DNA of 64,000 nucleotides, taken from assembly GCA_964019165.1 (NCBI GenBank), contig OZ025272.1:16779093-16843092 (forward strand), in the 5' to 3' direction. Shown piece by piece: positions 43,801-57,100 of this stretch (within the stretch, counting starts at the first letter, position 1; each line of letters starts with the position of its first letter). This DNA comes from Mastigias papua (taxonomy: Eukaryota; Cnidaria; Scyphozoa; Rhizostomeae; Mastigiidae). The notes beneath the pieces were generated by a model. It saw only the letters and a list, made by a program, of their open reading frames with translations. It was not told the origin of the DNA and did no database searches. The translations under genes and the position numbers were made by a program.

Positions 43801-46800
43801 ATGAAGTGACAGATTGGATTGAAATAAAAAGGCAAAGCGGCGTATTGTCCCCAGATAAATTGTTCTCATTGTGCATTCAAGTGGTTATGGATGCGTTGGA
43901 AGACTTAGAAGGTATCTCAATCGGCGGAAGAAACGTAAAAATATCAGATATGCTGATGATACGGTATTGATCGCTGATTCAGAGAAGAAGTTTCAAACGT
44001 TAATGAACAAGCTAATGGATGAATGTGAGAGTAAAGGACTGAGAATAAATGTAGATATGACCAATGCATTGACAGTTTCAAAGAGCAAAGTGAAAGTGAA
44101 GATGAAAGGTGAGAAGGAAATTGTAAAGCGATCGGATTGGCAAGTTATTAATAAGGGCCCTGTTTCAAAAGTAAATAAGGTTGAAAACATGAAAGGTTGT
44201 TAATTAGCATGTTAGAAACCTATAATGTCCTTGATTGCTTTAAAACTGAAAAACCTCTGTGATCATACAAATATTTTTTTTTATATAAATTGATTTAACT
44301 TTATATGTATAAAATACACAGCAAGATGGTGTCATGGGGACCTGCATGCCACAAGAATGTAACCAAGAAGACATTAGACTTGTTATGAACAAGATTCCAC
44401 TTTCTCTGAGTAAGTTTGTGATAACTGCTTTTTGCATATTGATTTGTCATTATCAAGCACAATGAGATAGTCTACTTATGATTGACATATAATGCACATA
44501 TGATGTCATATATGGCTTCATTTCCATGGAAAAGGTTCTTGTTTTGCTATGTCCTTGTTCAAAGGCCTTTAGTCACCCCAGGAATACCTCCTTTAATGTT
44601 TTTATTGTGAAAAACGACAATGTGTTGTTACAACTCCAACAACACAACACTAAAAGGGCCTTTCCTGCCCCTCAAGTAATTGGGAATGATTTATCACAGC
44701 ATTTTTAGAATTTTACATCCGTTGTTGATTACGTGTATGGGTGTTCAGCCTTTTATTTGAGTGTTCTTGGGGAGTTCTTTGGGGTTTTCAGTCATTTAGA
44801 AACAACCCCTTTCCGTAAGGATTTTAGCATTTGTCTGACCAATGGCATGCGTCATGGTGAAATTCACATCAAGGTACACAAATTATGCCCACCATTTATT
44901 ATTAAGGCACATGATCTGGTCAATTTTAAGAATGGGGTACATGATGAAAGTTGCACCTTGGCTCATACATGATTGTGTGCCTTGAACACTGAGCCCTGCT
45001 TACAAATCCATCAATAAAGTTGAACTTGACTAAGCAAGTCCTGGGGATTAAACAGTTTTCATATCTCAGTATTTTGTTTAAAAGAGGAAATATTGAGAGC
45101 CATCCATAGCATATGGATTACTTGATTTAACTTTGAAATGATAACTACTTTTCTTTGTTTTAGATTATCCACCTTTTGTTAAAGCTAGCATTACATTTCC
45201 AAATCAGTCAGTATTATCACCCTATGGAAGCAATGTGTTTTGTGAGCAAAGAGATAAAAGCTACTCACTTGGTACCATAATTATGTTGTGAGTAATCCTG
45301 TCTTCTTGTTTTGTGAACTAAATGTTTATTTTTGAGGAGAAGTCATGTTTTGCCCAACCAGACTTAAATACTCGGCACAGGGGTTGGTTTCCATTTCCAT
45401 ACAGTCTTATAGGGCTGCCACTTTGGGTTTTAAAGGCTTTTCATCCCGTTTCAGTATTTCTATGGTTTTGAATTTGAGAAGTGCAGGTTGAATATAAACT
45501 TCATCTTTAGAATGGTGATAATAAAGAATATATTTGCCCTCGGTTTTTATCAACCATCCATGCATCACTAGATGATTTGTCATTTATGGATCAGACCTCT
45601 CTAGATTTTAGCAGGCACGTGACTGAGCACGTGCCTTGTGGCGAACTTTTGCATTGAGGTAAGTAAGTTATGCTCACTGTTTATTGCTAAGGTGCTTGAT
45701 TTTGTTACTTTTAAAGAATGAGGTACATAGTGGAATGTGCACCTTGCATCATTCAGGCATGTACTGAGGTGTGTGATTGCATACCTTAAACAAATAAACT
45801 TGTTATGGGTGATGGATTTTAGCAGGCCCATGACTAATCATTTGCCTTGTAGTGAAATTTTACGTCAAGGTATGTACTTGATGCCCACCTGATATTATCA
45901 AGCTGCATGATCTGATAGTGGTTAAAGAATGAAGTGTTTGTTAAGCAATATGTAATGATGCAGTGGTAACCAGCCGTTCTTCGTTGTTGGTTGTTCTGAT
46001 TTAACGTGCAGGGAACACGGAGCCAGAGATAGACGATGTTGAATTAACGAACTGATCTACTGACTGACTATGCAATATAAATTACATTCTTGTATACGTA
46101 AATATTGCTGATGAAACATTGCACACGAATTACCAAATGGATGTAAAGAGAAGGTGGTAGGTGCGATAAGCAAAAGTAAAGGAATGACCTGTGTGAAGTG
46201 CCGACAGGGATGATGCAAGGGTGATGCCGAGATGTGAGGTGACAGTGGATGACATGGCAAAAATGGAGAAGGCCGGTTGTGAATGAAGGATAGAAGAAGG
46301 CCTAAGCTGAAGGTTTTATTCATGGTGTTTAGGGCAGGCCTGTAGCCAAGGGGGGCCTGGGGGCCTGGTTTAGGGTCACTACACTTGATGGAATGTGCTC
46401 CTTGACTCATCAAGACACATGCCAAGGTAAGCGAACACAAATGTGCACCTTAAATGGAGAGGACTATTATAGATGATGGATGTTGAATGAAAAGCAATGA
46501 CAAATATGTTCTTTTTCTTACCATTGTATAAATGAAATTTTTCTGATTTGCATTGGCTTGATTAAAAGACAAAATTCAAGATGGAAGCCCAAGATTGGAT
46601 ACTTGTAGAAGTCCTTCCCCTGTACTGTGAAAGTGGCAGAAAAGAATTTCTTAAGCAGGATTCAAACTTACAGCCCTCATCTGTATATGCCCTACTACCT
46701 ACTAATGAGCCATAGGGTCATGGTTGCTTGCACTGCCTATCTTTTTGCCAAATTGCACAGAGCAGCCATAGTTCCCATTGTCTATCATTTTACAGCTTCT

Positions 46801-49800
46801 GTCCTTGAGCACTGTATGTTAATATGCAGATCAATTGTATGCCATGCTCAAGAACAAAAGGCATGCAGTGATAGACAATGCTGATATTCTGGAGGTAGAT
46901 CTACAGACGCCCTCCTCTTGCTTCCTACTTGGAAGTGGATGCATGCTATCAGCAAAGGGGATGTAGTTCATATGCTGTTTATAGATTTTAGAAAAGCTTT
47001 TGACGCAATTTATTATCAAATATTATTTGAAAGGCTACAAGGACTTGGAATAGATGGAAGAGGATTCGAAACTGTGCAGAATTACCTCATTGATAGGCAT
47101 CAATCTACAGAAATAAATGGATCAATATTACAAGCTGCTAGTATCACATATGGAGTGCCACAAGGATCTCTGCTAGAGCATAATCTGTTTAAGATATATT
47201 TGTAGACGATCTGCCAGGAACGATGAAAGATGGACAGCCATATATGTATGCTGATGGCGTTACTGCATAATGTGTAGGGAGAAACGCAGATGAAGTGGTA
47301 GATGGCTTGAATATAATGGCAAAAGAGCTAAATAGATGGTGCGTGCAGAGCATATTAATTGCTACTACATGAAAAGTCTGTTGGTACTACAGAGCTTCAC
47401 TATAGAACGAGAAGCGGGAACATTCTTTAAGCACACTGAAAAGCTTTTTTCGTCCGACACTCGTCAGAGTATGAAACGTCGGATAACGACCGAAAGGTAA
47501 ACTGAAATATATAGCCAGATGCTGATACACGTGTTTATATGGCCCTATGACTGGCCAATTAGTACCTATTCTCCATTGTTTACCTTTTTTTATATCAATC
47601 TAAAATTTTAAAAAACAAAAATGTAATACAAATACTGTGGCAACTGTAGCGAGAAAAAAAGCATGGTCACCGGCAGAGTCCAGAAAAATGCCCAACCTTC
47701 CTCAGGCAGTCAAATCTTCATCATAAACCTTCCTCTTTTAAGTATCAAAACTAGCTTTTATTGTAAATGGGTTATGCCTTTCACAGTGGATGTCGCGTTA
47801 TATAAAACTGCTGAAACTGGATTGTTAATACAAATTTCAGAACCTTCCTCAAATACGTCATAAAGAGCAAAATTTTCCTCCGGCTCAGAGCCGTGGAGCC
47901 GTGACTTTTTCTGGACTCTGGTCACCGGGTCCTCACTACAAATGCCACTCACAATGTTCTATGTAATATCAACAGTAAATAGCAAAGAAAACAAAACAAA
48001 ACCTGGGCTGCTATTTTTCCAGAACGTCTAATTGAAACGTCCAGAAGTTTTAATAAAAGTAATAGTTGCTTCTAGGATAATTCTGTTTGCAAAGGTACTT
48101 TCATTTGGGTTCCCATATAATAACAAACGACAAAGATCCTTTGAGTTCATGCTAGCAACATCATAACCGACATCCGAGACTTGACCAAAGAGATCTTGGC
48201 GCTGAGTTGTAGACTGGGGGCAGTGCAGGAGGTAATGCTTATTATCTTCCTTTCCTGTACCACAAACACAAATTGGACTCAAGCAGTCAAAATTATGCCT
48301 AAATCTATGTTCATTCAGAGGACTGAAACTAACTCCAAGTCTTGTTACTAGCTTAATACCCAATATATCATAGATATTATAAACCGGGTTTTTCGCAGGT
48401 CTGATGATTCGAAGCAATTTACTCTTGAAAGCTGCGAAAGAAGGAGAATCTTGTACAGATTTTTCTAACAGGTTCCACTCTCATATTGTGTTATGAAAGT
48501 AAGAGCTGGAAAAGCGCATAGTGCTACCTACATTTTGCTCGTAATAGCGCGGGTTTCTTAAATTGTACTCAACTAAGCGCTGTTCAGGTATCTCATTGAA
48601 AAGGTAATCTGGACTTAGATGTGATCAATGAAAAGAAATGACATAATCTTCGGCACCACCTTCGGTTATAAAGTGTTTCCCATCCGAGCTCTTCAAGCAG
48701 TTTCTGCCTATTTGTACCCATCCACGCTCCAGAAGCAGCTAGTGCAGCTTTATATTGGGTCTGTTTAAGTTGTTGGCGTAAGGTTCAACTGCATATCCGG
48801 GTCATATTTATGGTAAGTGATGTCCTCATAGTCTAAATGAGGTCTCACATAAAGCTTGTAGGTTTGATCAAGGGCCTCCCTCGATACGTATTTTGAAAGG
48901 TATTTTAAAAGACCAATTACTCTACGTGCTTTCAAGATAGCCTCGCGGACATGACTTTGGAATTTAGCATTGAATCCAGAATAATGCCAAGATGCTTGTG
49001 TTCCACTTTTGAAGCAATAACCTCCTCCCCTAATTTAAGACTAGGGTGGATTGGTTTATTCCTTTTGCATGAAAATAAAACCTCCTCTGTCTTGACAGCA
49101 TTAAACTGCATTTTCCATTGCCATGCCCATAAGTTAATTATTTCTAAATCTCTGTTTAGGTCCAGTGCAGCTACATTTTCATTCTGAACAGTCGTAAACA
49201 ATGACGTGTCATCAGCAAATAACTTAATACTACATTTAACATTGTCGGTTATATCATTAATGTATATCAAAAACAAAAGCGGTCCAATAACTGATCCTTG
49301 AAGTACACCTGCTGATATTGTATCCCATTTTGAACATTGTCCATTTAATACAACCCGTTGCTTACGATCTGCCAAAAAATTTTTAACAATCTGAAGAATA
49401 TTTCCATGTAAGCCATTGGATTCCATCTTGTAAATTAGACCCTCATACCAGACCATGTCAAATGCCTTGGAGGGGTCAAGGAAGATGGCACGTGTTTCTT
49501 TACTAGAGATTTCATCGAAGGACCTATAAATATTTTGTGTAATTAGTAGTAACTGATTGATAGTCGAGTCACCGGGACGAAACCCTGATTGATGAGGTGA
49601 TATAAGACCATTTATACAGAGGTGCTCGTAGATGGCATCAAATAATAACTTTTCAAAAAGCTTTCCAAAAATGGGAAGTAGGGAAATTGGACGATAGTTC
49701 TTCGTACTCTGTTTGCAACCCTTCTTATGCACAGGAATAATATTTGCTTTCTTCCATTGAGAAGGGTAAATTCCTGTTTCAAGGCATCTTTTAAGTCATC

Positions 49801-52800
49801 ATTGTTTACCTGAAGAGTCCAAGTGAGAAAGTAAACTCTCTTTCTTTACACAAGACTGGGTTTTAAGTCTTAGCGTAGACTGATTCCAAAACACTTGGAT
49901 GTTCACTTTCTGGTCCAATGCATTTTGCTATAAGGTTAAGATAGGGCAGCTCGACCAAATGACTTACCTTTGAGCAATGATTTGAAGAGGTGACTCATTG
50001 CCAGAACACTTGACCTACAAAATCATGGACCCCAGTTTTGAATTTTGCTTAGATAGGTCATTTCCAATGCACTTTGTTTTACAATGTTTCCTAAATCCTG
50101 CTGTTTCTACATACTTTCTGCATTGCTATGGGATCCTTCTTTCTATGTTTTCAAATTTTTGCTCTCACTAGTATTATTTTTCTTTTCTTTTTAGTGTTAT
50201 ATGTGGACTTCTCCTTGCACTTTGTCTCTTTGGAACCATTTTTGAACTGTTAGTTGATTGGCTTGAGTCTCCATTAGCTTGCATAAATCAGCAAGCCTTT
50301 AATATGACTAGCAGACTGCATGCTCAACATACGAATGCATTTGAAAGTGCCGCTGACATGGATGGTGATGATGCAAAATCATCTGATGATTTAGAGCGTC
50401 TGGTATCATCTTCAACCCCCAAGAGATCCATCAAAAGTACTTACTCATTATATTTATGTTGTACCGATTTCATCAGTGTACTATTTTGAAAAATTCCCGA
50501 TATTTTAGATTTTTTACTTTTGATCCATGTCTTGGTGTTATTTTTGTGGTTTTAATCCAGTTATTTGAATTGCATTTGTTGTTTTGTTTATGATGTTTGC
50601 AAATTGAATCTCATATCTGATCTTATTTTTTAATTATGTTTTTTAATTTTCATCATAATTTCAATTTTGGAGTCATCCCAAACAAATCGTCATGAGTTAC
50701 TTGTTTCATATCTGTTGCTATTATATTATTGTTTGGTAAGTAAGCATTATGCTCACTTTGGAAACCAAGAGTTAGAATGTCTATGTGGAAAAGGCGCTGT
50801 TAAATGTCATCCATTTTTCTCTTTGTAGACCACTTTATTTCCAAGTTAATTGCAAGTTTTTCGCTGGTAAAGAATACAAAGGCAGTAATGAGCACCGATG
50901 TACCAAACAGAGAAATTTTATCAATCAATGGTATTCGAACCATCAGTATAATGTGGGTCATATTAGGCCATTGTTATTTTTATGGACAAAAGGTCATAGG
51001 TATGCAGAATAGACTTTGTCAAAAGAAATTGTTGTCAATCAATATTTTCCTATATTGATACATGATTTGTTACATGATTTTGTTAATAGCACTCATGTAT
51101 ACAGTACAGTAGATTCTCAATGTAACGAACCTCGAAAGGAAGTGCAGAATCATTCGTTTGATCGGGAATTTGTTAAATCGAAAATTGAAAAAACCTCGGA
51201 AGTTTTGTGCAAATAATTTGAATCCTGTCTAAGAGTTACTCGCTTATATTTCTATTTTTCAAATTAGTTAATGAAAAAGGATAAAGAATGGTGTTTTATT
51301 TTCTAGCTAAAATGGAATCCTTTAATTCGATCTAAAAAAGCTTATTAGAAATTGTGACGCTTCAGGGAACTAAGGATGATTTATACGTCGTGCTTTACTC
51401 GCGTCGAATCAATTGCTATTAAAATCGACGAAAGCGCGACTAAAGCTCATGAGTGAAATCCTATTCGATTTATACGTCGAGCTTGTGTCGCGCTTTCACA
51501 AGTGTAAGCGAAGCAGCTTCACTGTGGAGTGGTGGCGGGAACTTTCTTTGTTTACATTTCATTGCCTTATAGATATATCGAATATTATCAATTAACCCTG
51601 CGGACTTCAATAAAAATTTTAATTGATTCGAAGCGAGTTAAGCGCGACGTTTAAATCAAAGCTGTGCTTTGGCCGTGTAGCACGGCCTACTCAGTCGAGC
51701 TCTAGTCGTGCTAAGCATTTGACTCGAGCTAAAAACAGGTCATGGGCTGTTTTGATTTATACGCCGTACTACACTCGGACCAAATCAACACTTAGAACTT
51801 TTCAGGTGCAAATAGTTGATTCGACTCGAGTATAGCACGACGTATAAATCAGCTCTAAGAAAAACAAGGTTTGAAGTCTACAGTGGTCTTTTAAGGTGTG
51901 TTTCGATAGCCAGTCTTACCACTTAAAATGGCTGGTAGTAAGAGATAGCTGATTTTGTCTATGATATTGAGATTTCATAGAGTTTCTCTATCCCTGCGAC
52001 TTTTGATGAAACATCGTTGACATAAAGAGAACCCGGTAACCCTAAAGACACATATGCTGCCTGTGTAAAGAAACATGGATGCACATTTGGACATTGGGCT
52101 TTTGGGAGAACTGGCAATTTTGCCAAAACTAACTTTCAGTTAGCAGACGAATAGAGCATATCAAATGAAGTTGAAAATATGGGAAAGCCAATCAAATTTG
52201 GCGATGGTGAAGGAATGTAAATTCCATGTTAATTGAAGTTAACAGTCAAGAGCAAGTTTTGCAAATATTTCGCAACATTGAGTATTAGACCCAAGTAACA
52301 CCATATATGCTGTATTTTTTATCTACATTTCCAATCAGATATACTGTGCTCCAAAATTGCTTTGTACTATTTGACATTCAATATTTTATATTTTAAATTT
52401 GCTTTCTGTGGTGTTTACTGCTGTGCGCTCGCTATCTCGGGTATGTTGAGTTGGCGGGATAGAAAATTTCGTTATATAATCGAAAGGTTCGTTATATAGA
52501 ATTCTTAAAATCGAAATATCGGTGGCTCGCGATATCAAGAGTCTACTGAACTGCAAAAATTGTTATTCGATGAAGTATATGAAATATGTATTTCATAGAA
52601 ACATGAATTAGTTCCACAATATTTTGGCACTATTTGACAAATTACTATCATTCTTGTTCAGAATATAAACTGTGTGATTTACATTATTATTTTCTTCATT
52701 TCAGAAAATCCCAAAGATTTGTATGAAGTCCTTCAAAGATTTACATTTCTTTCAGTTGAGAATGCCTTTTTCTCTGTTGACAGCTTTTTTCTTCTGAGGT

Positions 52801-54137
52801 ATGATTTTTCGTATTTATAATATTTTTGCATTTTATATCATTGAAACATCCACATGTGTACATCATTTCCTTGTTCCAGGATCCTTATCCATATTCCATA
52901 TTTTGTACTAGAGGTTTTTTGGTTTTTTCATAAGGAATTACTTACCACTGAAGCATATTGGTTCACGATTGTGTCTGTTGTTCAGCATTTGCTTCCTCTT
53001 AAATAAAGGGTCTGAGCATACTATTAGGCCAATCACAACAAACAGATTATTTTTTATATATAGTTTTGATATGATTTTTTGATAAATCCAAAAGGCTTCC
53101 TTTACCTATATATGAAATATTAATCAGAGATATCATGGCTTAAATTTCTTGTAATAATTGTCATCATCCTCTTCAGTTTATGTACTTTTAGGCATTTGAA
53201 TGGATTCATAGGTATCTTTCACAATGCTAGAGTAGCTATTGACTATGACAGACAAACACCTCTAAACTTGTGTTTAATAATCTTTTGCAATCAAGGTAGT
53301 GAATCATGTATATGTGATTTTATAATATCTGCAAAATTGAACTTTATTCTTTAATTTTATCAACAACGAAATATAACATTTCTATAGAAATGGGATGCTA
53401 GAAACCACCAGATGGTTTTTTTGAAAAACCTGTTTGGCAACACATTTTTACCTTCTCCTATGAACTTCTTTATATCCTAATGCAACCTAACTAGACTTCC
53501 CACTAACGTTTCCAGTTTCCAAACGCATTCTTATAATGTTGGATCAGTTAAAGGTATAGTAAACAGAATATAGAAAATTAATAATACTTGGCGAGGATAT
53601 CATGAAGGCATGAAAAATCTCATTATCACTTTTTAGAACAATATTTTTCTGTCCACAATTATTGATCATGTAATCAAACCATATCTAAACATTTCCGTTC
53701 ACAGGTCTTTTTGCAAGTGAATGAATTAGATCCCGTTTGTCGTGACTCAAATTGTATTTCGGTAATTTCATACCTAAAGTATGTTATGTAAAACCATATT
53801 TTTACACGCATAAACACTTTACATTAGTTAATCCTCAGAATTTTCGTTGTCCCTCGGCAACCTCCTCAGTGAAAATTCATATCTAAACAATATTTCTGTA
53901 TCCTTAACTCCTTTTGCCATATCCAATATCAAATCTTCCATTTTATATCAAGCTACTACCACCTTAAACTTAAATTACCTTATAGGTCTCTGCTCAGAGC
54001 ATATTGTTTTAATTTAGTATACGGCTAGTCTTCTCATCGAATGAACCTAGCAGCATGTTTTCAACCAAAGATCCCATCCCTGTATCGCTGCGCCTGTTTG
54101 TAGTTTATAACTTCTTTTATGTTTATATAGATAGTTG

Positions 54138-54169
<32 letters not shown>

Positions 54170-57100
54170 TGTATGTATGTATGTATGTATGTATGTATGT
54201 ATGTATGTATGTATGTATGTATGTATGTATGTATGTATGTATGTATGTATGTATGTATGTATGTATGTATGTATGTATGTATGTATGTATGTATGTATGT
54301 ATGTATGTATGTATGTATGTATGTATGTATGTATGTATGTATGTATGTATGTATGTATGTATGTATGTATGTATGTATGTATGTATGTATGTATGTATGT
54401 ATGTATGTATGTATGTATGTATGTATGTATGTATGTATGTATGTATGTATGTATGTATGTATGTATGTATGTATGTATGTATGTATGTATGTATGTATGT
54501 ATGTATGTATGTATGTATGTATGTATGTATGTATGTATGTATGTATGTATGTATGTATGTATGTATGTATGTATGTATGTATGTATGTATGTATGTATGT
54601 ATGTATGTATGTATGTATGTATGTATGTATGTATGTATGTATGTATGTATGTATGTATGTATGTATGTATGTATGTATGTATGTATGTATGTATGTATGT
54701 ATGTATGTATGTATGTATGTATGTATGTATGTATGTATGTATGTATGTATGTATGTATGTATGTATGTATGTATGTATGTATGTATGTATGTATGTATGT
54801 ATGTATGTATGTATGTATGTATGTATGTATGTATGTATGTATGTATGTATGTATGTATGTATGTATGTATGTATGTATGTATGTATGTATGTATGTATGC
54901 AGAGGCGGATCCAGGACGCCGCACACGCCGCCTGTGCGGCAGTCAAAAATATTACGTGCCATGACGTCATCATTGCTTTCCGAGTAGTGAAGACGAACAC
55001 GATAGACTTTAAAGAATGTAGTTCTACATCGGACTTTTGGTGCGGCACCTCAGACAATAGAGCAGCCTTTTGGTAACAATAGAGCTATGGAGGCCTTGCT
55101 TTGTAGAACATGTCAAAATTCATTGTGTAAGATGTCAGTTCTATTCAAAGTAATTGTCTAGCCTTCAAAAAATCGAGCGGCATTTCAAGCATGAGAACAA
55201 TAGGCGGTACTGTTTGATCAAAAAATCGAGCGGCATTTCAATCATGAGAACAATAGGCGGTACTGTTTGATCAAAAAATCGAGCGGCATGTCAAATTTGA
55301 AAACAATAGGCGGTCTTTTTGATTAAAAATCGAGCGGCAGTCAGGAAAGTCGTGCTGCAGTGCAATGCCGCTCGACTTACATCTCGTGCACGTCTATAAC
55401 GATTTGGTTACGGAAGACAGGCTAACTGAGGACAGTATCAGTCTGTCCCACTTGTATTATACGCGTACTGGGTGACAACACGGAGTTTTATCTGAGGGTT
55501 TATTCACTAACGTCTACTAATTCACTGGATATCTTATTCACGAGATCCAATGCAATGAGTTTGGAAGTTATATCGAAGCTCATACTTGAATATGGTGGCC
55601 TAACAGAGATAGGTCCGCTTTAAGATTTGTACCAATGAAGAGACTATGCATCCTCCCCGGCAAAGCGGATATTTCCTGTTAGGTATGAACCAAGATGGCA
55701 TCATCCAACGTGACATTTTGAAAGTAGATTTTTCCCTAAGCCCATTAGACTATCTTCATTTAGATCCACTGGCCTATTTTGTTTGTTACATTGCAATTGT
55801 TTTTGCTTCATTGTATTTACTTATATAGCTGACTGTTTACTATTATTTAGTCTATTGTTTAGCAAATTGTGTAACTTTTGGAACTTTGAAACACCCAAAT
55901 CATCAACGTGAATAATACCAGTTTCATAAACACCCAATGTTCTCTTGTACGGTGTATTGTCTAATGTCTAAATTGCCTACACCCCAATCATTTAGGAACA
56001 AATTAAGAGCAATTCACACTGAAAATTTGAAAAATTAAGAACAGCCAGCGGTAACCTCAATTGTACTGGTTCTTATAAAAAGGAGTGTATCTCCATATCT
56101 TTAGACTGGTGGAGTTGCAGGTAGTCAGCAGTCTATCAGTGTTTTTATGACCTAGTTTCTCCTAAGAATATATGCAATGAGAATGCAAAAAGGTTCCTTT
56201 TGTGTAGAGAAGGAAATAGCACCAAAGAAATTGATTCTTCTTTTAAACCATGCCATACTGTGTGTGCCAGTCATTATTGTGATTACTTACACTGTTACAA
56301 CATATATGGATTTCTCTGGTTACTCAAAAGAAAGCAGATAAAACTTTCTTTCCCATGTAAACTCTATAGAAATTACTTTTTATCACCATACTTTACCTCC
56401 TCATTGAATCTTTTCTCTGTTAGTACTATTACTTTTTGTGATAATGATGTAATGTATGGAAGGAGCCCTATCAATGCCCCCCCCCTACTAGTTTGTGCAA
56501 TTTTGCTATCATCAGTTTTTATGAACTGTGACACTAGATGATTGCTTCATATTTGAAATTGTGGAGAAGATTTAGAAACCAGGTGCAAAGGTTAGATGCC
56601 CTATGTGTCAATCTTAAAGAATAGAAGGTTTATCCCTACATTGTTACATTGTTATCATTGCACCTTTACCCTTCTTACTCTGGATTCATTGGTGCTGCTT
56701 TTGTCTCCAATTGCTTTCATTTTGTCAAAGAATGGATATGAATTCCTTCAGATTCCATATGGTAATGAATGCATCTTATATACTTATTTGACCAAATAAG
56801 GTAGAAGGAGCTTGAAAAAATGTTCAAATTCACAGACTATCTCCTATGACTACAAGCTTTTTCCTCAAAATTTTGAAATGTCATGTTGAACATTTGACCA
56901 AAACTTATAGGCAATCAGTTGACAATATAGTTGAAGCCAATAAGCATTTGTCTATACTGAAGGCACTCATCTTGTGTGCCAGACAGAACATCCCCATCAT
57001 GGTGGTGATCAAGCTATTACAGTCAGGAAGACTGTTATAAATTGACTTAGGTCTACATTGGGCAGTCCTACTATGGTGCTAGGAACATACACTCTTCTGT

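Larger units (their letters stand above)
47586..49799 (-). mobile_element. LINE (jockey/CR1-like), 5'-truncated, inserted in the Penelope-like fragment
   Basis: Flanked by CATTGTTTACCT on both sides (47574-47585 and 49800-49811). The 3' end (T-rich on the + strand) adjoins the left TSD. Contains an RT frame (49732-48932), a frame-broken thumb region (LKYLSKYVSREALDQTYKLY near 48800) and a C-terminal Cys-His region (48417-48028). An inverted pair around 47663-47690 and 47905-47930 (GGTCACCGG..GAGTCCAGAAAAA) suggests a small MITE in its 3' UTR. Confidence 0.85.
47369..49898 (-). mobile_element. Penelope-like 3' fragment, split by a LINE
   Basis: Left part 47369-47585 matches the 3' repeat of the copy at 33450-33690 (TGAAAAGTCTGTTGGTACTA, then CGTCCGACACTCGTCAGAGT, GGCCAATTAG). 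Right part 49800-49898 continues it (ACACAAGACTGGGTTTTAAG, ACTGATTCCAAAACACTT) where the GIY-YIG reading frame ends. The two halves are separated by a LINE with a 12-bp TSD. Homology stops at 49898, so the copy was 5'-truncated. Confidence 0.85.

Noticed and set aside
54047..55076. Long open frames of MYVC or HTYI repeats on both strands
   Set aside because: Pure translation of the ATGT microsatellite. No codon bias, no start context, and open in every frame because the repeat lacks stops.
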